Below, piece after piece: positions 28,625-37,449 of a DNA stretch of 39,592 bases. Origin of the DNA: Clostridium sp. SM-530-WT-3G (GTDB lineage: Bacteria; Bacillota; Clostridia; Clostridiales; Clostridiaceae). The position numbers were made by a program, and so were the translations under genes. The stretch lies in the NCBI RefSeq assembly GCF_012843905.1, contig NZ_JABAGC010000031.1, positions 1-39,592 of the forward strand. Reading direction: 5' to 3'. Positions within the stretch are counted from its first letter, which is position 1. Every line of letters begins with the position of its first letter. The notes beneath the pieces are model-generated. The model saw only the letters and a program-made list of their open reading frames with translations. It ran no database searches and was not told the origin of the DNA.

Positions 28625-29965
28625 ATGGATGCACCAGCAATGAGAAGTCTACCTCAAAGTATAGAAGCAGAACAATCGGTAATTGGATCCATGATTATTG
28701 ATAAAAATGCAATTGCTAAAGTATTAGAAAAATTATCTGAAGAAGATTTTTATAGAGATGGACATAAAGTTATTTATAGAGCTATATTTGAGATGTATAG
28801 AAATGATATAGCAGTAGACCTTGTTACTTTACTAGAATATTTAAAGAGTACTGGGAATCTTGAAAGAGCTGGAGGAATAACTTATATTACAGAAGTAAGT
28901 TCATCAGTTCCAACTACGGCAAACTTAAGTGCATACATAAAAATAGTATCGGATAAATCTACTCTTAGAAAATTAATTAAGGCTTCAACTGATATAATAG
29001 AAGAAAGTTATAATAATCAGAGTCAGGTTGAAAATGTAGTAGATTTAGCTGAAAAGAACATATTTAATATATCTGAAAATAGGCAGACTAAAGACTTTGA
29101 ACCATTAAGTGATGTATTAGAAAGAGGATTTGTTCAAATAGAAAAACTTTTTAATAACAAAGGGGAAGTAACAGGAGTACCTTCAGGATTTACTGATTTA
29201 GATGCAAAAACATCAGGATTTCAAAGTGGTGATATGATTCTGATTGCAGCTAGACCATCTATGGGAAAAACGACATTTGCTCTTAATATAGCTGAAAATG
29301 CAGCCCTTAGAGAAGGTAAAAGTGTGGTTATATTTTCACTGGAAATGTCTAAGGAACAGCTTGCATATAAACTTCTTTGCTCAGAAGCAAATGTTGATAT
29401 GCTTAAGCTTAGAACTGGTACACTTGATGATAAGGACTGGGAAAACATAGCTATGGCTACAGGACCTCTTTCAAAAGCAAAGATATATATAGATGATACT
29501 GCCGGTGTTACTATTATGGAAATGAGATCTAAGTGCAGAAGACTTAAGATGGAATATGGAATAGACCTTATAGTAATAGATTACTTACAGCTTATGTCTG
29601 GAGGAGCAGGTTCGGATGGAAACAGACAACAGGAAGTATCTGAAATATCAAGATCAATCAAGGCTTTAGCAAAAGAAATGGAATGTCCAGTTATTGCATT
29701 ATCACAGTTGTCTCGTGCTCCTGAACAAAGAGCAGACCATAGACCAATGTTATCAGACCTTAGAGAATCAGGTTCTATAGAACAGGATGCTGATATAGTT
29801 ATGTTCCTTTATAGAGATGAATATTATAATAAGGAATCTGAAGATAAAGGTATTGGTGAATGTATTATGGCTAAGCAAAGAAACGGTCCGGTTGGTACTG
29901 TAAAACTTGCATGGTTAGGTCAATATAGTAAGTTTGGTAATTTAGATTTAATGCATCAGGAATAA
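28625..29965 (+). CDS. dnaB: Replicative DNA helicase DnaB/DnaC
   Basis: The hexameric helicase at the fork. The 446-aa product has the N-terminal helical domain (LPQSIEAEQSVIGSMI) and a RecA-like C-domain with Walker A ARPSMGKTTF (about 209-218). It also has IDLIVIDYLQLM and the H4-type QLSRAPEQRADHRP followed by SDLRESGSIEQDAD. AAGGAGG precedes the ATG. Its position after rplI and a Lon gene is common in clostridia. Confidence 0.97.
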   Translation: MDAPAMRSLPQSIEAEQSVIGSMIIDKNAIAKVLEKLSEEDFYRDGHKVIYRAIFEMYRNDIAVDLVTLLEYLKSTGNLERAGGITYITEVSSSVPTTANLSAYIKIVSDKSTLRKLIKASTDIIEESYNNQSQVENVVDLAEKNIFNISENRQTKDFEPLSDVLERGFVQIEKLFNNKGEVTGVPSGFTDLDAKTSGFQSGDMILIAARPSMGKTTFALNIAENAALREGKSVVIFSLEMSKEQLAYKLLCSEANVDMLKLRTGTLDDKDWENIAMATGPLSKAKIYIDDTAGVTIMEMRSKCRRLKMEYGIDLIVIDYLQLMSGGAGSDGNRQQEVSEISRSIKALAKEMECPVIALSQLSRAPEQRADHRPMLSDLRESGSIEQDADIVMFLYRDEYYNKESEDKGIGECIMAKQRNGPVGTVKLAWLGQYSKFGNLDLMHQE

Positions 29966-29973
29966 ATATAAAT

Positions 29974-30026
29974 AAAATAGATATAAGAGATTTAATTTTA
30001 AATTCTCTTATATCTATTTTTTTATT
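29974..30026. terminator. Bidirectional terminator after dnaB
   Basis: A 17-bp perfect stem (29974-29990 with 30004-30020), T-rich on the plus side and U-rich on the minus side. It serves dnaB and, from the other side, the convergent small gene ending at 30088. Confidence 0.85.
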
Positions 30027-30087
30027 AGTTAAATATATAATGTTATAATCATTTAAATTGAGTGCATTTTATATTTACCATTAAGAA

Positions 30088-30435
30088 TTAAGTATAATAG
30101 ATTTTTGGAATCTTTAATGTTACACTATTACTATAGTAAGTGTGAGAAATTTTATTTATATTTATATTAGGTAAGAAAAACATTCGCGTTAGTAATATTT
30201 TTGGCTTCATCTGTCTAAGCCGTATTTGCAATATTAAAAAACTATTTTTATAGTAAAATTGAAAAGTTTGCTTAGCTTTAAAATAGTTTTCTAACTGAAT
30301 ACAATAAAATTGTGAGTTTTCTTGTATTTCACACGATGGGATTTTATTGATAGAAAAATCAGGATATAAAATAGAATCAATAAAATCTTCAATATTCATG
30401 ACTCTATTATTATAAATTAGAGAAAAATCAGTCAT
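30088..30435 (-). CDS. Small alpha-crystallin (Hsp20)-like protein, divergent
   Basis: The 115-aa product has no close recognised family. Its C-terminal half (LENYFKAKQTFQFYYKNSF and RMFFLPNININKISHTYYSN, then SVTLKIPK) follows the pattern of the alpha-crystallin domain, where R-x-F-x-LP precedes a strand and an L-x-I-P end. The usual N-terminal arm is short. The ATG at 30435 follows GGAGGGAGG; an upstream in-frame ATG lies inside or before that site. It stands alone between the dnaB terminator and divergent proC. Assignment is by pattern only. Confidence 0.45.
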   Translation of the reverse strand: MTDFSLIYNNRVMNIEDFIDSILYPDFSINKIPSCEIQENSQFYCIQLENYFKAKQTFQFYYKNSFLILQIRLRQMKPKILLTRMFFLPNININKISHTYYSNSVTLKIPKIYYT

Positions 30436-30580
30436 AAAAATTCCTCCCTCCATGTTATTAATAGTTTGTGTTTATAGGGTATAAGTAATCCTATGATTGT
30501 GATGGAGGATATTTTAAATCTTTATATAAAAACATAAAAAATCAAATAATAACAAAAAATTTTAAAATGGGGGCTTAGAA

Positions 30581-31390
30581 ATGAGCAAAAAGATAGGATT
30601 TATAGGTTGTGGAAACATGGGAAGTGCAATGGTTGGGGGATTAATAAAATCAGGATTTGTAACTGCTGATGATATAATCGTATCAACTAAAACAGAAGCT
30701 TCGTCTAAAAAATTAGAAGAAGAATTTAAAATTACAACTACTTTAGATAGCAGACTTGTAGCTAAAGAAAGTGAAACAGTGATTTTAGCTGTTAAGCCTA
30801 ATATGTATAAAAGTATAGTAGAAGAAGTAAAAAATGAATTAACTAAAGATAAATTAATAATAACAATAGCAGCTGGAATAGAAATTTCTGATATGGAAGA
30901 ATGGCTTGGAGAAAATTTTAAAATAATAAGAACTATGCCTAATACACCAGCACTTGTAGGAGAAGCTATATCTGCAGTTTGTCCTAATAAGAATGTTTCA
31001 GAAGAGGGTTTACAATACTGTATAAATATTTTTGAAAGCTTTGGAGAATGTGAAGTTTTAGAAGAAAAATATTTTGATGGATTTATAGCTGTTGCTGGCT
31101 CATCGCCTGCATATGTATTTATGTTTATTGAAGCTATGGCAGATGGTGCAGTAAAACTAGGAATACCAAGAGCAAAAGCATATAAGATGGCAGCTCAAAG
31201 TGTTTTAGGATCTGCAAAAATGGTTCTAGATACAGGAAAACATCCTGGTGAATTAAAGGATATGGTATGTTCACCAGGTGGAACTACTATAGATGCTGTA
31301 GTTGAACTTGAAAAACTAGGTCTAAGGAATAGTGTAATTCAGGCTATGGATAAGTGTGCTGAAAAATCAAAAAATCTTTCTAAAAAATAG
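30581..31390 (+). CDS. proC: Pyrroline-5-carboxylate reductase
   Basis: ProC makes proline from pyrroline-5-carboxylate with NAD(P)H. The 269-aa product has the Rossmann start IGFIGCGNMGSAMVGGLI, AVKPNMYKSIV, IIRTMPNTPALVGEA and the family signature DMVCSPGGTTIDAVVELEKLG. GGGG lies before the ATG. It appears monocistronic and ends at a strong terminator. Confidence 0.96.
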   Translation: MSKKIGFIGCGNMGSAMVGGLIKSGFVTADDIIVSTKTEASSKKLEEEFKITTTLDSRLVAKESETVILAVKPNMYKSIVEEVKNELTKDKLIITIAAGIEISDMEEWLGENFKIIRTMPNTPALVGEAISAVCPNKNVSEEGLQYCINIFESFGECEVLEEKYFDGFIAVAGSSPAYVFMFIEAMADGAVKLGIPRAKAYKMAAQSVLGSAKMVLDTGKHPGELKDMVCSPGGTTIDAVVELEKLGLRNSVIQAMDKCAEKSKNLSKK

Positions 31391-31493
31391 AGGAATATAG
31401 AGAAAGTATTAAACCAAAAATATTATTATAAATATAGAAAATATTTTTTATGAATTAAAAAAATAATATGATTTTATGGTTATATAAAATTTT

Positions 31494-31533
31494 GGGAGCA
31501 AAGAATTATAAATTCTTTGCTCCCTGTGTTTTT
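31494..31533 (+). terminator. proC terminator
   Basis: A 14-bp perfect stem (31494-31507 with 31511-31524) with a 3-base loop is followed by TGTGTTTTT. It ends just before the first of five DnaA boxes. Confidence 0.85.
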
Positions 31534-31534
31534 A

Positions 31535-31646
31535 TGTGAATAATTTCAAAATAAATTTAATGTGGAAAACTTCCTTGAAATAAAACTGTGGATTAATTTT
31601 TTTATTTCAATTGTGGATAATATTTTGAATTTATTTTTGTGGATAA
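31535..31646 (-). other. Periodic array of five DnaA boxes
   Basis: Minus-strand boxes: TTATTCACA (31543-31535), TTTTCCACA (31569-31561), TAATCCACA (31595-31587), TTATCCACA (31620-31612) and TTATCCACA (31646-31638). Four match TTWTNCACA and one differs by one base. Intervals are 26, 26, 25 and 26 bp, all in one orientation. The spacers share no obvious sequence, so this is not a simple tandem repeat. It lies in the 423-bp gap between proC and malic enzyme, between two facing terminators. Confidence 0.8.
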
Positions 31647-31693
31647 ATTTATAAAAAAAATTAAATTAATCTATATTACATAAAGTAGTTGTA

Positions 31694-31748
31694 TTATTAA
31701 AATAAATAGAAGCACAATCTTTTCATAAATGAATAGACTGTGCTTCTA
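31694..31748 (-). terminator. Malic enzyme terminator
   Basis: On the minus strand a long stem (31748-31729 with 31726-31707), with one G-U pair and one mismatch, is followed by TTTATTTTAAT. The G-U pair would be A-C on the other strand, supporting minus-strand use. Confidence 0.75.
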
Positions 31749-31813
31749 AATGTATAATGTGCAATTATATTAATTTATTTTATAGGTAGATTCATTATTA
31801 AGTTTAGAAAATA

Positions 31814-32989
31814 TTATATTTGAGCAGCTCCACTTTTTATAGCAGCTTCCTTTACAGCTTCAGCAACTAATTTTTGAACTTTTAAATCAAATGCTTTTGG
31901 AATAATATTTTCTGCATTTAATTCATTTTCAGGAATAGCTCCAGCTATTGCATATGCAGCAGCAACTTTCATTTCTTCGTTGATTTCTTTAGCTCTTACA
32001 TCTAAAGCGCCTCTGAATACTCCTGGGAAGGCAAGAACGTTATTAATTTGATTAGGATAATCTGAACGTCCAGTACCCATTACAGCAATACCAGCTTCCT
32101 TTGCATCTTCAGGGAATATTTCAGGAGTAGGATTTGCCATAGCAAAGATGATTCCATCTTTATTCATAGTTTTAACCATTTCTTTTGAAACTATATTTGG
32201 AGCTGAAACACCTATAAATACATCAGCACCTACCATAGCATCTTTAAGCATACCAGTTACATTTTCAGGATTAGTTATTTGAGCTAATTCTTCCATGTAT
32301 TTATTGCTGCTCAAATCTTTATCTCTGCTTATTACACCATTGATATCGCACATTACTATATTTTTTACACCAGAAGATAATAATAATTTACATATAGCAG
32401 TTCCAGCCGAACCTGCACCGTTTATAACAACTTTTATATCTTCAAGTTTTTTATTTACTACTTTTAATGCATTAATAAGTCCTGATAAGACAACTATAGC
32501 AGTTCCATGTTGATCATCATGGAATACAGGAATATTTAATCTTTCCTTTAATTTCTTTTCAATTTCGAAACATCTTGGAGCAGATATATCTTCAAGATTT
32601 ATGCCTCCTAAAGTTGGAGCTATGTTTACAACTGTTTCAACTATTTCATCAACATTTTTTGTATCAAGGACTATAGGAAATGCATCTACATTACCAAATT
32701 CTTTGAATAGTACACTTTTACCTTCCATTACAGGCAAAGCGGCTAGTGGCCCTATATCACCAAGTCCTAGTACTGCAGTTCCGTCTGATATTACAGCAAC
32801 AGTATTCCATTTACGTGTGTAGGTATATACTTTTGATGGATCTTTATGTATTTCACGACAAGGTTCAGCAACTCCTGGTGTATATGCAAGACTTAAGTCT
32901 TTTGCATTTTTTACTTCACAAGTAGGCTTTATTTCGTATTTACCCTTTTTCTCTTCGTGAAATTTTAATGCTTCTTCATAAATATTCAT
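31814..32989 (-). CDS. NAD(P)-dependent malic enzyme
   Basis: Oxidative decarboxylation of malate to pyruvate. The 391-aa size fits the short bacterial form. Signatures: SLAYTPGVAEPCREI, WNTVAVISDGTAVLGLGDIGP, PVFHDDQHGTAIVVLSGL (metal and substrate site) and the dinucleotide fold VVINGAGSAGTAICKLL. The coenzyme cannot be read with certainty. AAGGAG precedes the ATG at 32989 by eight bases; a GTG at 32998 overlaps that site and is rejected. It is a single gene with its own terminator. Confidence 0.92.
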   Translation of the reverse strand: MNIYEEALKFHEEKKGKYEIKPTCEVKNAKDLSLAYTPGVAEPCREIHKDPSKVYTYTRKWNTVAVISDGTAVLGLGDIGPLAALPVMEGKSVLFKEFGNVDAFPIVLDTKNVDEIVETVVNIAPTLGGINLEDISAPRCFEIEKKLKERLNIPVFHDDQHGTAIVVLSGLINALKVVNKKLEDIKVVINGAGSAGTAICKLLLSSGVKNIVMCDINGVISRDKDLSSNKYMEELAQITNPENVTGMLKDAMVGADVFIGVSAPNIVSKEMVKTMNKDGIIFAMANPTPEIFPEDAKEAGIAVMGTGRSDYPNQINNVLAFPGVFRGALDVRAKEINEEMKVAAAYAIAGAIPENELNAENIIPKAFDLKVQKLVAEAVKEAAIKSGAAQI

Positions 32990-33112
32990 AGAAAACACTC
33001 CTTAACAGTTAATATATATAAAATAATTCTAAAAATTAATAAAAAATTCAGGCGTATATATTTAATTATACGAATAATTTAATAAAAAAGCAAAAAAATA
33101 TTCGATATCTAG

Positions 33113-33141
33113 TTGACCGTAGACACGTACTTTGCTAATAT
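33113..33141 (+). promoter_or_regulatory. Candidate purA promoter
   Basis: TTGACC (33113-33118) and TAATAT (33136-33141) are spaced 17 bp. It would give a leader of about 170 nt, long for a plain 5' UTR. Confidence 0.55.
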
Positions 33142-33147
33142 TTAAAA

Positions 33148-33317
33148 GGAGATATAAAGTTTATAGATAAATGATAGTATTTATTTATTCAAATTATATT
33201 CTATAAAATATTTTTAATAAGTGAATAAATAAAGGATTTAGACCACTTGTCTATGAGTAACTCCAATTAATTAGAATGAATATAAAATAGAGTATTTATT
33301 TAAGGGAGGCAAGATAA
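33148..33317 (+). promoter_or_regulatory. Long structured purA leader (unassigned)
   Basis: The leader contains a 12-bp inverted repeat (33180-33191 with 33222-33233) and a smaller stem TAGAC/GTCTA with a CACTT loop. An ACTCC that could pair with the GGGAGG ribosome binding site is also present. No T-rich terminator follows, and no known riboswitch class was recognised. Any regulatory role is inference. Confidence 0.35.
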
Positions 33318-34604
<1,287 letters not shown>

Positions 34605-34624
34605 TTTATTAATATACTCGGATA

Positions 34625-34653
34625 TTGACTTTTAAGTCAGCTTAAAATATAAT
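34625..34653 (+). promoter_or_regulatory. DUF1858 gene promoter with overlapping palindrome
   Basis: TTGACT (34625-34630) and TATAAT (34648-34653) have 17-bp spacing. An inverted repeat TGACTT-TT-AAGTCA (34626-34639) overlaps the -35 box and could be an operator. Confidence 0.7.
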
Positions 34654-34702
34654 TTTTTATGTAAAATAATATTTATATTTTATGCAAAAGAGGGTGAATA
34701 TA

Positions 34703-34885
34703 ATGATAACTAAGGATATGACAATAGGTGAAGTAGTTCATGCTGATCCATCAAAAGCTCAAGTTTTAATGAGCTTTGGAATGGGATGTGTCGGATGTCC
34801 ATCAGCTCAAGCTGAAACTATTGCAGAAGCTGCAACAGTTCATGGATTAAATCTAGATGAATTACTAGAAGCATTAAATAAATAA
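34703..34885 (+). CDS. DUF1858 redox-disulfide domain protein
   Basis: A 60-aa protein with [21 protein letters not shown] and [19 protein letters not shown]. This is the DUF1858 domain, also described as a hybrid-cluster-protein-associated redox disulfide domain, with a Cys-x-x-Cys pair. It is probably a small redox or metal-handling protein; partners are unknown. The frame opens at 34682, but AGGGTG sits before the ATG at 34703, which also gives the usual protein start. Confidence 0.82.
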   Translation: MITKDMTIGEVVHADPSKAQVLMSFGMGCVGCPSAQAETIAEAATVHGLNLDELLEALNK

Positions 34886-34892
34886 TATTTAC

Positions 34893-34928
34893 AAATAGGA
34901 CTTTCAGTTTTGAAAGTCCTATTTTTAT
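34893..34928 (+). terminator. DUF1858 gene terminator
   Basis: A 14-bp perfect stem (34893-34906 with 34911-34924) ends in a T run. It isolates this gene from the T-box region. Confidence 0.9.
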
Positions 34929-35000
34929 TATAAAAAATATAATTTTAAAGGATTATGTGTTATATTGACATGGCGAAAAATAAATGCCAATATTAGTAAT

Positions 35001-35301
35001 ATATTACAAATAAATCCTGTGAAAAGAAAAAGTAAGTTTAATCGTTGTTCTTCAGAAAGTTAGTGTATGATGTGAGCTAATGTGCAGGTTTTACTGAAAA
35101 TCATATTGGAGGAGTGAAACTGAAATTGTTGATGCTGATAAAGTAAGTTTCAACGGTATTTCACCGTTAAAAGAGACACATATTATTAGTATGTTGCTGA
35201 GAGCTATTAAAATGATATTAATTTAGATATATAATATCACTTTATAGAATTAGGGTGGTATCGCGGAAAACTTCGTCCCTTTATAGGGAGGAAGTTTTTT
35301 T
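35001..35301 (+). promoter_or_regulatory. T-box leader (probably tRNA-Ile responsive)
   Basis: The T-box core AGGGTGGTATCGCGG is at 35252-35266. It is followed by a terminator (AACTTC and TCCCT arms 35269-35280 with AGGGA and GAAGTT 35285-35296, then T5). Upstream are a stem III-like ACGG/CCGT hairpin (35154-35172) and Stem I. AGTA (35031-35034), AGTTT pairing with AAACT, and GAA-ATT (35122-35127) suggest AUU (Ile) as specifier. The U in GGUGGU fits an A discriminator base, as in tRNA-Ile. A possible promoter is TTGACA (34965-34970) with AATATT at 34989. Confidence 0.88.
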
Positions 35302-35398
35302 GCATTGATTTTAAACTGATAAAGTGTATTATCTAATGAGTGTATTTGAGGATAGTACTTTGTGATAAATTATTAATAATATAATGGGGGCTTTTATC

Positions 35399-36379
35399 AT
35401 GAATGTATTGAAAAATATTAGTAAATTTTTATCTAAAAACACATCTATTTTTGTTATAGCAATAGCAGTGATAACTTTTTTTATACCTAGTCTATTTACA
35501 TGGGTAAGAGGAATAAATCAAACAATTATTTTGGGGATTATAATGTTTGGAATGGGACTTACACTTACTACAAAAGATTTTAAAATTTTAGCTGAGAGAC
35601 CTCTTGATATATTTATAGGAGCATTGGCACAATATACAGTAATGCCACTTTTAGCATATACAGTTGGAACTGTATTAGGATTACCAAGTGAAATAAAAGT
35701 CGGATTAATTTTAGTAGGATGTTGTCCTGGTGGAGTGTCATCTAATATAATGTCTTTTCTATGCAATGGAGATGTGCCATTTTCAGTAGGTATGACTACA
35801 GCTTCTACACTTCTTTCTCCAATATTAACACCAGTTTTGGTTCTTGCTCCTGCAGGTGAACAGATTGAAGTTAATGCTGTTGGAATGTTTGTTTCTATAA
35901 TTGAGTCAGTTATTATTCCAATAGTAATAGGATTTTTATTAAATTATTTTTGGGGAAACAAAAAGACATTTAAAGATGTTCAACAAGTTATGCCAGGTGT
36001 ATCTGTAATTGGACTTGCATTTATAGTAGGAGGAGTTATTTCATTGCAAGGACATAATTTCTTCAAATCAGGAATAATAATTTTTATAGCTGTATTATTG
36101 CATAATGGACTTGGATATTTATTAGGATATGGAGTAGGTATACTTACAAATATGTCTGTTGCTAAAAAGCGTACTATATCTATTGAAGTAGGAATGCAGA
36201 ATGCAGGGCTTGCAACTAATTTAGCAACTGCACACTTTGCAGCAACACCTCAAGCAGCTGTTGCTTGTGCTGTATCATGTGTATGGCATTCTATCTCAGG
36301 AACTTTACTTGCTGGATTATATGCTAAATTTGATGAGAAAAAGGAAGCTGCTGATGAACTTAAATCCATAAATGAATAA
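35399..36379 (+). CDS. BASS family sodium-dependent transporter
   Basis: The 326-aa hydrophobic protein has about nine to ten membrane segments. It carries BASS family signatures GMGLTLTTKDF, LVGCCPGGVSSNIMSFLCNGDVP and EVGMQNAGLATNLATAHFA. Family members import bile acids, pantoate, keto acids or other organic anions with Na+. Control by an amino acid T-box argues for an amino acid or keto-acid-related substrate here. GGGGG lies eight bases before the ATG at 35399; an ATG at 35384 overlaps that site. Confidence 0.88.
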   Translation: MNVLKNISKFLSKNTSIFVIAIAVITFFIPSLFTWVRGINQTIILGIIMFGMGLTLTTKDFKILAERPLDIFIGALAQYTVMPLLAYTVGTVLGLPSEIKVGLILVGCCPGGVSSNIMSFLCNGDVPFSVGMTTASTLLSPILTPVLVLAPAGEQIEVNAVGMFVSIIESVIIPIVIGFLLNYFWGNKKTFKDVQQVMPGVSVIGLAFIVGGVISLQGHNFFKSGIIIFIAVLLHNGLGYLLGYGVGILTNMSVAKKRTISIEVGMQNAGLATNLATAHFAATPQAAVACAVSCVWHSISGTLLAGLYAKFDEKKEAADELKSINE

Positions 36380-36411
36380 TATAAAAACAATTTTATTAGC
36401 AATTTTAACTG

Positions 36412-36448
36412 GGACCATTATCTAACTTAAAGAGACAATGGTCCTTTA
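36412..36448 (+). terminator. Weak terminator after the BASS gene
   Basis: GGACCATT (36412-36419) pairs with AATGGTCC (36437-36444), followed by only a short T run. Confidence 0.45.
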
Positions 36449-36529
36449 TGTTAAATTATTATGAACATAGTAATAAAAAAATGGACTAATATGATAATAT
36501 ATATAAATAGATTAGTAATACATACAGAA

Positions 36530-36592
36530 GGGAGGCAGTTATTATAAAAGACTGATTTTTTTAATTATTAATCAGCTTTTATATAGCAAGAT
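36530..36592 (+). promoter_or_regulatory. Remote Shine-Dalgarno with intervening hairpin (thioesterase)
   Basis: GGGAGG (36530-36535) lies 57 bases before the ATG. Between them TATAAAAG-A-CTGAT (36543-36556) pairs with ATCAGCTTTTATA (36571-36583). No good binding site is close to the start, and an in-frame stop lies at 36584-36586, ruling out a longer protein. Confidence 0.4.
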
Positions 36593-37339
36593 ATGGGTTA
36601 TAAGTTTACAAAAAATTATGAAGTACATTATTACGAGGTAGATTCTAATTTAAGATGTAAATTATCTTCGATAATTGAGTTTATAGGAGATATTGGGACA
36701 CATCAATCAGAAGAAGCAGGCGGTGGAATGAAATACTGTATGGACAATAATTGTGCATGGGTATTTTATCAAGATGATATTAAAATGTACAGATATCCTA
36801 TGTTCGGAGAAATTATAAGCATAACTACAGAAGCAGTTGGATTTAAAAGGTTCTATGGATTAAGAAGATATGTAATAAGAGATTCTGAAGACAAGATAAT
36901 AGGAGAGGCAGAAGCAATATTCTTCTTGATAGATATTGAAAAAAGAAGACCTATGAGAATTCAGAAGGAACAGTATGGGTTTTATGGAGTAGATGGAGAC
37001 GTTGATTATGACATAAGCCTTGAAAAGCTTCATCCAGTAGAAGAAACTCAATATACAAAGAATTTCAACATAAGATATTCAGATATCGATTCTAATAAGC
37101 ATGTAAATAATGTTAAATACATTGAATGGGCTATAGAAGCAGTACCAATGGAAATAGTTGAAAAATATCAAGTAAAAAGAATTAAAGTTATGTTTGAAAA
37201 AGAATGTAAATATGGCGAAGTTGTTTCTTCTTCAGCAGCAGTAACAAAAATTGATGATAATAATTTAAAATCACAACATATCATTAAAAATGGTGACGGA
37301 AAAGAACTTACTTTATTAGAAATAGAATGGGGAAAGTAA
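36593..37339 (+). CDS. Acyl-ACP thioesterase
   Basis: The 248-aa double-hotdog protein matches the bacterial FatA-like family that releases fatty acids from acyl-ACP. First hotdog: YYEVDSNLRCKLSSIIEFIGDIG and VFYQDDIKMYRYPMFGE. Second hotdog: IRYSDIDSNKHVNNVKYIEW (about 164-183), with the Asn and His expected at the active site. Chain-length preference is unknown. The start has no normal ribosome binding site nearby (see the hairpin entry). Confidence 0.87.
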   Translation: MGYKFTKNYEVHYYEVDSNLRCKLSSIIEFIGDIGTHQSEEAGGGMKYCMDNNCAWVFYQDDIKMYRYPMFGEIISITTEAVGFKRFYGLRRYVIRDSEDKIIGEAEAIFFLIDIEKRRPMRIQKEQYGFYGVDGDVDYDISLEKLHPVEETQYTKNFNIRYSDIDSNKHVNNVKYIEWAIEAVPMEIVEKYQVKRIKVMFEKECKYGEVVSSSAAVTKIDDNNLKSQHIIKNGDGKELTLLEIEWGK

Positions 37340-37398
37340 ATTTTTTAATTAAAATTTATGCAAGGTTAAGAAATAACAGTAATTAAGCTAAATAATAT

Positions 37399-37439
37399 AA
37401 AAAGCTATTGTAGAAATTTTATTTTTACAATAGCTTTTT
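37399..37439. terminator. Bidirectional terminator between thioesterase and flavoprotein genes
   Basis: A 14-bp perfect stem (37399-37412 with 37426-37439) has poly-A and poly-T outer ends, giving a U tract in both directions between two convergent genes. Confidence 0.9.
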
Positions 37440-37449
37440 GTTAATAATA

